Positions 63,767-64,000 of a stretch of 64,000 nt of DNA are shown here, one piece after another. The DNA lies in NCBI GenBank assembly GCA_027579435.1, contig JANBPK010001476.1, positions 62,001 through 126,000 of the forward strand. Direction: 5' to 3'. The notes below the pieces were generated by a model. That model was not told the DNA's origin, ran no database searches, and saw only the letters and a list, made by a program, of their open reading frames with translations. Position 1 is the stretch's first letter; each line of letters opens with the position of its first letter. The DNA comes from Candolleomyces eurysporus. Lineage: Eukaryota; Basidiomycota; Agaricomycetes; Agaricales; Psathyrellaceae. Position numbers and translations under genes: made by a program.

Positions 63767-64000
63767 ATGCCACCCACCCTTGTAATTAATAAGAAGAAAG
63801 ACTACCAAGAAAAACTCCAGATAGCGTACGACTTCTTCAAGACTTTCCTCGAAACGCCGCTCACCCCGACAGAGCTCTCATCGATTATAAAAGAGAATGT
63901 CGATGAGGCTATTCCCGGTGCTCTTGCCTACTCCACATGGGTCTTCGCAGACAACCACCCAACCCTCATCGAGCCTCTAATGTCTAAACTCAAAGCCGTT
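63767..64000 (+). CDS. Unrecognised protein, N-terminal part (cut by window edge)
   Basis: An open frame of 78 codons runs from an ATG to the window end without a stop. It begins 'MPPTLVINKKKDYQEKLQ', then 'AYDFFKTFLETPLTPTELSS' and 'PGALAYSTWVFADNHPTLIE'. No signal peptide or membrane segment. Codon use looks coding. I do not recognise the family. Confidence 0.55.
   Translation, partial: MPPTLVINKKKDYQEKLQIAYDFFKTFLETPLTPTELSSIIKENVDEAIPGALAYSTWVFADNHPTLIEPLMSKLKAV

Overview
The window is nuclear DNA of a filamentous basidiomycete, most likely an Agaricomycete. The evidence is genes split by many short GT-AG introns (about 50-60 nt), a secreted unspecific peroxygenase, an aryl-alcohol-oxidase-type GMC oxidoreductase, DUF6533-type 7TM proteins, F-box/LRR and MYND-finger families of the expanded mushroom kind, a NACHT-TPR NLR-like gene, and a 42-residue CaaX mating-pheromone precursor. 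I saw no rRNA, tRNA or CRISPR array. Exon joins below were made by eye from splice sites, reading phase and similarity to paralogues inside the window.

Layout. 0-11 kb: start of an ER FKBP prolyl isomerase (-), a complete five-exon peroxygenase (-), a MYND protein (-) and a GMC oxidoreductase (-). The GMC enzyme could in principle supply the H2O2 the peroxygenase consumes. 11-25 kb: long gene-poor DNA, a MYND-gene scrap, a CpG-depleted 7TM gene (-), a secreted Lys-rich protein with a ribonuclease T1-like C-terminus (+), a second MYND gene (+) and a Pro/Ser-rich protein (+). 25.2 kb: pheromone precursor (-). 26-28 kb: F-box protein (+).

28-44.5 kb is a tandemly rearranged block built from three gene types: membrane-anchored galactose-binding-like proteins ('A', in a short-tail and a long-tail form), a large TPR-CHAT putative protease, and a two-module surface protein ('B'). 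One CHAT gene, one B gene and four A genes survive. Around them lie broken copies of CHAT, B and A. One broken copy (about 32.24-32.83 kb) has lost every CpG while its twin at 29.06-29.64 kb keeps about 28, a signature of methylation-linked C-to-T mutation of duplicated DNA.

44.5-64 kb: a decayed MYND-like locus (-), a large F-box/LRR gene (+), a 7TM gene (-), a head-to-head pair of MYND genes, a second copy of the F-box gene, a NACHT-TPR NLR-like gene (+), gene-poor DNA and the start of an unrecognised gene (+) at the right edge.

Taken together this looks like accessory, fast-evolving territory (self/non-self recognition, signalling, secreted oxidation) rather than core metabolism. Eight single N bases occur, nearly all next to homopolymer runs. 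In four of the five genes that contain them, deleting the N restores the frame; in the fifth one base more is needed. Several other one-base breaks also sit in G or A runs, so many apparent frameshifts here are probably assembly errors.
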